A stretch of 64,000 nucleotides of DNA from JBKBKC01 sp046294265 (GTDB lineage: Bacteria > Pseudomonadota > Alphaproteobacteria > Rhodobacterales > Rhodobacteraceae). The notes below the pieces were generated by a model. The model searched no databases, was not told the origin of the DNA, and saw nothing but the letters and a program-made list of their open reading frames with translations. Below are positions 61,290 to 64,000 of this stretch, one piece after another. The DNA lies in contig JBKBKC010000007.1 in the NCBI GenBank assembly GCA_046294265.1, forward strand, positions 124,001-188,000. Reading direction: 5' to 3'. The translations under genes were made by a program, and so were the position numbers. Every line of letters starts with the position of its first letter. Position 1 is the first letter of the stretch.

Positions 61290-64000
61290 CTATCTCGACC
61301 CGAGATTGGCATAGAGTTTCGCCGCCTCGCTCAGCATGTCCTCGATGCGCACCTTGGACTTCGCCATCTCGACCCGCAGCTTCAACGGCTCCTCACCGCC
61401 CATCTGATCGAGCGCCGCCACCATCTGCGATGCCGTCGCAAGCCGCGATGCAGAGCTTTCAACCAGGCCACGGATGGCCTTTTCGTCACCGCTGCGGGCC
61501 TTGCCGAGTTCCGCCGAGATCGCCTTTTCATCGCTGGCCGCAGCGCCCAGCATCTGCGACCTGAGGGTTTCGAAGTCGGTCTTGGCAAAGGCCTCGGCCT
61601 GTTCGCAGGCGACCATCGCGGCTTGCGACTCCCGCTCGATGCCGGGCCCTTCGGCGAGGATTGCCTCCAGCTTCACGATGAACCGTGCGAACTGATCCTT
61701 CATCTTGCTAAGGCTGCCAGCCTTGTTGGCGTCGTCCCGAAGCTGTCCGGCCTGCTTGGCCATCTCCGTCCCCGTGTTGCCCATATCCTCGACCTGTTTG
61801 CTCGCGTTGGTCATCCGCGCCTTCAGGTTTTCCAGCTTGCTATGGGCGGCTCTGGCCTGATCGACACCCGCAGAATTGCCATAAGCGGTCTCGCAGCGCG
61901 CGACGACCTCTGCTGCTTGCTCCGCCTGGGCCTCGCACTGCGCACGGATCCGTCGGTATTCGCCCTTGCCCTCGCCCAGTGTGGCGTTCCAGGTGTCAAT
62001 TTCGGCTCCCAGAAGGTCGCTGCCGCGCTTGATCGCCTCTTCGGTGGCCTTCTTCTCGGCCTCGATCTGTGCGTTCATCTTCTTGATGGCCTCGGCCACC
62101 TTGTCGCCGATCTTGCCCAGAGGTTTTGCCTTTTCCTCGGTCTCGGTCAGCTTGCGGGCCTTTTCCTCGATGTCCCTGATCATGTCATCGACAAAGTTCT
62201 CGAGGCCGCCCTTGGCCTTGTCCGAGACCGCCTTCACCTCATCGATGATCTTGTTGGCCTCATCGACGATTTTCTGGCCCTCGTCCTCGGCGGCCTTCTT
62301 GGCCTCCTCGAAGGACTTTTCAGCGGCCTCCTTCAGGGTGCGGGCCTTGCGGGCGGCCTCTTCGGCGGCGCGGGTGGCGGTGTTGATCCCGTCCTCGGCG
62401 GTCTTGACCGCGTCGTCCTTGACTTCGTTGACGATCTTCTCGACCGCTTGCTTGCCCTGCTCGACCAGCGACTTGATCGCGTCGGGGATCGCCTTGATCT
62501 CCTTCTCGACCTCGCCCGCCTTGTCCTCGACCGCCTTCTTGGCGTCCTTGGCCGCATCGACCGCCGCCTTGGCGATCTTTTCGGCGAACTCGCCCGCCTC
62601 TTCCTTCAGCTTCTCATAGTCGTCGTCCAGGCCGTCCAGCATCTCGGACGCCTGCTCCTTGATGCCGTCCAGCGTGGTTTCGGCATCCTTGGCGGTCTGT
62701 TCCGCGCGTGCCTTGGCGCGCTCGATCTGCGCCGCGATCTGTTCCTCGAACGACAGCTTGGTGGCCTCGATGGCGCGCAGGATGCTCTCGATGGTGCCCT
62801 CGGTCTCGCGCTTCGTCTCGACCGTCTTGTCCACCACCTCGTCAAAGATCTTGCCCGCCTTGCCGCGCGCCGTGTCGATCAGGCCGGAAAAGAAATTGCC
62901 CGCCTCGCCGCCCGCGGCCTTGGCCTCTTCACAGAGCCTGACGGCCTCCTCGCCCACCAGGGCCGGGGCCTGCATGGCCTTGTTGGCAAACTCGTCCTTC
63001 TTGGCGTTCGCCTTGGCCTTGAGGTCCTCGGCCTCTTTCCTGGCCGCTTCGATGGCGGCGGCGATCGCTCTTTCGACATCCTCCTTCATCCTCTCGGCTT
63101 CGGCACTCGCCTCCTTCACCGTCTCGGCGCCCTTGTCAAAGGCCTCCTTGGCTGCCTTGTTCGCCTTGTCGGTGGCACGGTCTATAAAGCCCTCGGCCGC
63201 CTTGCCCACCGCATCGAACAGGGTCTTGACCCCCGAGCTGATCGTATCGACCTGCTGCGTCATGCGCCGGTTTTCCTCGTCGATCTGGCGCTGGCGTTCC
63301 TCGAACGCGCGTTTTGCGCCCTCGATCAGCTTTTCGGCCCAGGGGCCGGCCTCGGCCTTCAGGTCTTCAACCTTCCTGTCAACGGCCTCGGCCCCTTCCT
63401 TGGCCTTGCCCATCATGTCCTTCAGGCCCTCAACGGTGGCCTCGGCCTCGTCCTTCAGCGCCTTGCCCTTTTCGGCCAGGTCCTGGGCCACTTCGGTCAC
63501 CACCGAAATGGCCGTGTCCACCGCCGAATCCGCATCCTTCTTGCGGTCCTCGACGAAGTCCTTGAGCTTGCCGCCGATGGTGCCGGCGTCGGGCACGAGG
63601 TCGGCCACCTCCTGGCCCACCTTCTCTGCGGCGGCCTTGGCCTCCTGGACGATCTTGTCCACGACACCCTCGGCCTTGCCCTTCGCCTGCTCGACCTTGG
63701 AGGTGATGTCGTCCACAACACCCTTGGCCTTGTCCTTCACGGCCTCGGCTTCGGAGGTGGCCTTGTCGATGGCGCGGTCTTTCAACTCGACCGCCTGCTC
63801 CCAGGCCTGTTGCGCCTTCTGCGCGGCCTGTTCGGCGCGGCCCAGCACGGCATCCGCCTCGCGGCGCGCCGCTTCGGCCACCTTGGCAGCGGCCTCGGCG
63901 GCGCGCGCCCCGGTGTCGTCCACGGCGTTCTTGGCGGCCTGCGCGGCCTTGAGGGCTGCGGCTGCGGCGGCTTCGGCCTGCGCCTTGGCCTTGGCCAGCG
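61290..64000 (-). CDS. very long Ala/Lys/Glu coiled-coil protein (5' end beyond window)
   Basis: At least 903 codons, open to the right window edge; the in-frame GTG near 63923 is not convincing as a start because the frame continues upstream with the same composition. Residues alternate charged and Ala positions in heptads (KDKAKGVVDDITSKVEQAKG, EAAEKSFEEAKKAAEDE), predicting continuous helix; Cys, Trp and Pro are rare. There is no membrane span or signal visible in this part. The C-terminal 200 residues are less repetitive (MVACEQAEAFAKTDFETLR, EDMLSEAAKLYANLGSR) and could be a folded tail. Resembles apolipoprotein- or LEA-like helical repeats by composition only. Function unknown. Confidence 0.85.
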   Translation of the reverse strand, partial: LAKAKAQAEAAAAAALKAAQAAKNAVDDTGARAAEAAAKVAEAARREADAVLGRAEQAAQKAQQAWEQAVELKDRAIDKATSEAEAVKDKAKGVVDDITSKVEQAKGKAEGVVDKIVQEAKAAAEKVGQEVADLVPDAGTIGGKLKDFVEDRKKDADSAVDTAISVVTEVAQDLAEKGKALKDEAEATVEGLKDMMGKAKEGAEAVDRKVEDLKAEAGPWAEKLIEGAKRAFEERQRQIDEENRRMTQQVDTISSGVKTLFDAVGKAAEGFIDRATDKANKAAKEAFDKGAETVKEASAEAERMKEDVERAIAAAIEAARKEAEDLKAKANAKKDEFANKAMQAPALVGEEAVRLCEEAKAAGGEAGNFFSGLIDTARGKAGKIFDEVVDKTVETKRETEGTIESILRAIEATKLSFEEQIAAQIERAKARAEQTAKDAETTLDGIKEQASEMLDGLDDDYEKLKEEAGEFAEKIAKAAVDAAKDAKKAVEDKAGEVEKEIKAIPDAIKSLVEQGKQAVEKIVNEVKDDAVKTAEDGINTATRAAEEAARKARTLKEAAEKSFEEAKKAAEDEGQKIVDEANKIIDEVKAVSDKAKGGLENFVDDMIRDIEEKARKLTETEEKAKPLGKIGDKVAEAIKKMNAQIEAEKKATEEAIKRGSDLLGAEIDTWNATLGEGKGEYRRIRAQCEAQAEQAAEVVARCETAYGNSAGVDQARAAHSKLENLKARMTNASKQVEDMGNTGTEMAKQAGQLRDDANKAGSLSKMKDQFARFIVKLEAILAEGPGIERESQAAMVACEQAEAFAKTDFETLRSQMLGAAASDEKAISAELGKARSGDEKAIRGLVESSASRLATASQMVAALDQMGGEEPLKLRVEMAKSKVRIEDMLSEAAKLYANLGSR

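Noticed and set aside
1..64000. tRNA, rRNA, CRISPR arrays, insertion sequences
   Set aside because: I found no cloverleaf-like block, no regularly spaced direct repeats and no transposase-like protein.

Overview
The window is high-GC DNA with tightly packed operons, frequent ATGA start/stop overlaps and long non-coding open frames on the opposite strand, as expected at this base composition. Gene content (TRAP transporters, GapR/DUF2312, an ScfR-like XRE regulator, a STAC-linked symporter/histidine kinase, a BigR/SqrR-type persulfide module) points to an alphaproteobacterium, most likely Rhodobacteraceae (Rhodobacter/Paracoccus/Roseobacter relatives). It looks chromosomal: housekeeping genes (tpiA, ssb, trmJ, serS) alternate with catabolic islands. 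I saw no rRNA, tRNA, CRISPR array, insertion sequence or prophage.

Layout. 0-6.5 kb: a leftward group (DUF59 and HesB/IscA Fe-S assembly proteins, triosephosphate isomerase, a DMT permease, a truncated cytochrome P450), then ssb, a lytic transglycosylase, a ThiE-like protein and the tRNA methyltransferase TrmJ. 6.6-18.6 kb: a pyrimidine/beta-alanine region: RutR-like TetR regulator, divergent omega-amino-acid:pyruvate aminotransferase, a class III cyclase with TPRs, D-amino-acid dehydrogenase, then a ureidopropionase-type hydrolase, a dihydropyrimidinase and a complete ABC importer. A RutR-like operator lies before the hydrolase. 18.8-24.6 kb: a signalling operon (ScfR-like regulator, receiver-only response regulator, small membrane protein, symporter-STAC-histidine kinase) followed by an orphan FliM/FliN-like protein. 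24.9-27.3 kb: a persulfide/sulfur operon with a SqrR-like operator. 27.4-33.3 kb: DksA-like protein, an enoyl-CoA hydratase fused to a degenerate dehydrogenase half, GapR, and a lone FbpB-type permease.

33.3-45.1 kb is a sugar or polyol catabolic operon: LacI regulator, SBP, two permeases, small membrane protein, two ATPases, dihydroxyacetone-kinase-type kinase, two TIM-barrel isomerase/epimerases and a Gfo/Idh/MocA dehydrogenase. A near-perfect palindrome precedes the SBP gene and its core recurs before lacI. 45.2-46.3 kb holds an unrecognised protein with three degenerate helical repeats. 46.7-51.5 kb is a TRAP transporter plus amidase operon behind a strong palindrome. 51.8-59.8 kb is the most interesting region: an NMT1/THI5-type ABC importer followed, almost without gaps, by a cytosine-deaminase-like amidohydrolase, an FAD-linked oxidase, two flavodoxin-fold reductases and a creatininase-family hydrolase, with a divergent YjgF-family gene. 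It looks like a pathway for an unidentified nitrogen heterocycle. The window ends with serS and a very long Ala/Lys/Glu-rich coiled-coil protein that runs off the edge.

A recurrent non-coding element, a G6C/GC6 hairpin and/or an inverted pair built around GATATTT, sits in at least seven intergenic gaps, two copies having near-perfect long arms. All functional assignments are by reading protein motifs; no database search was possible.
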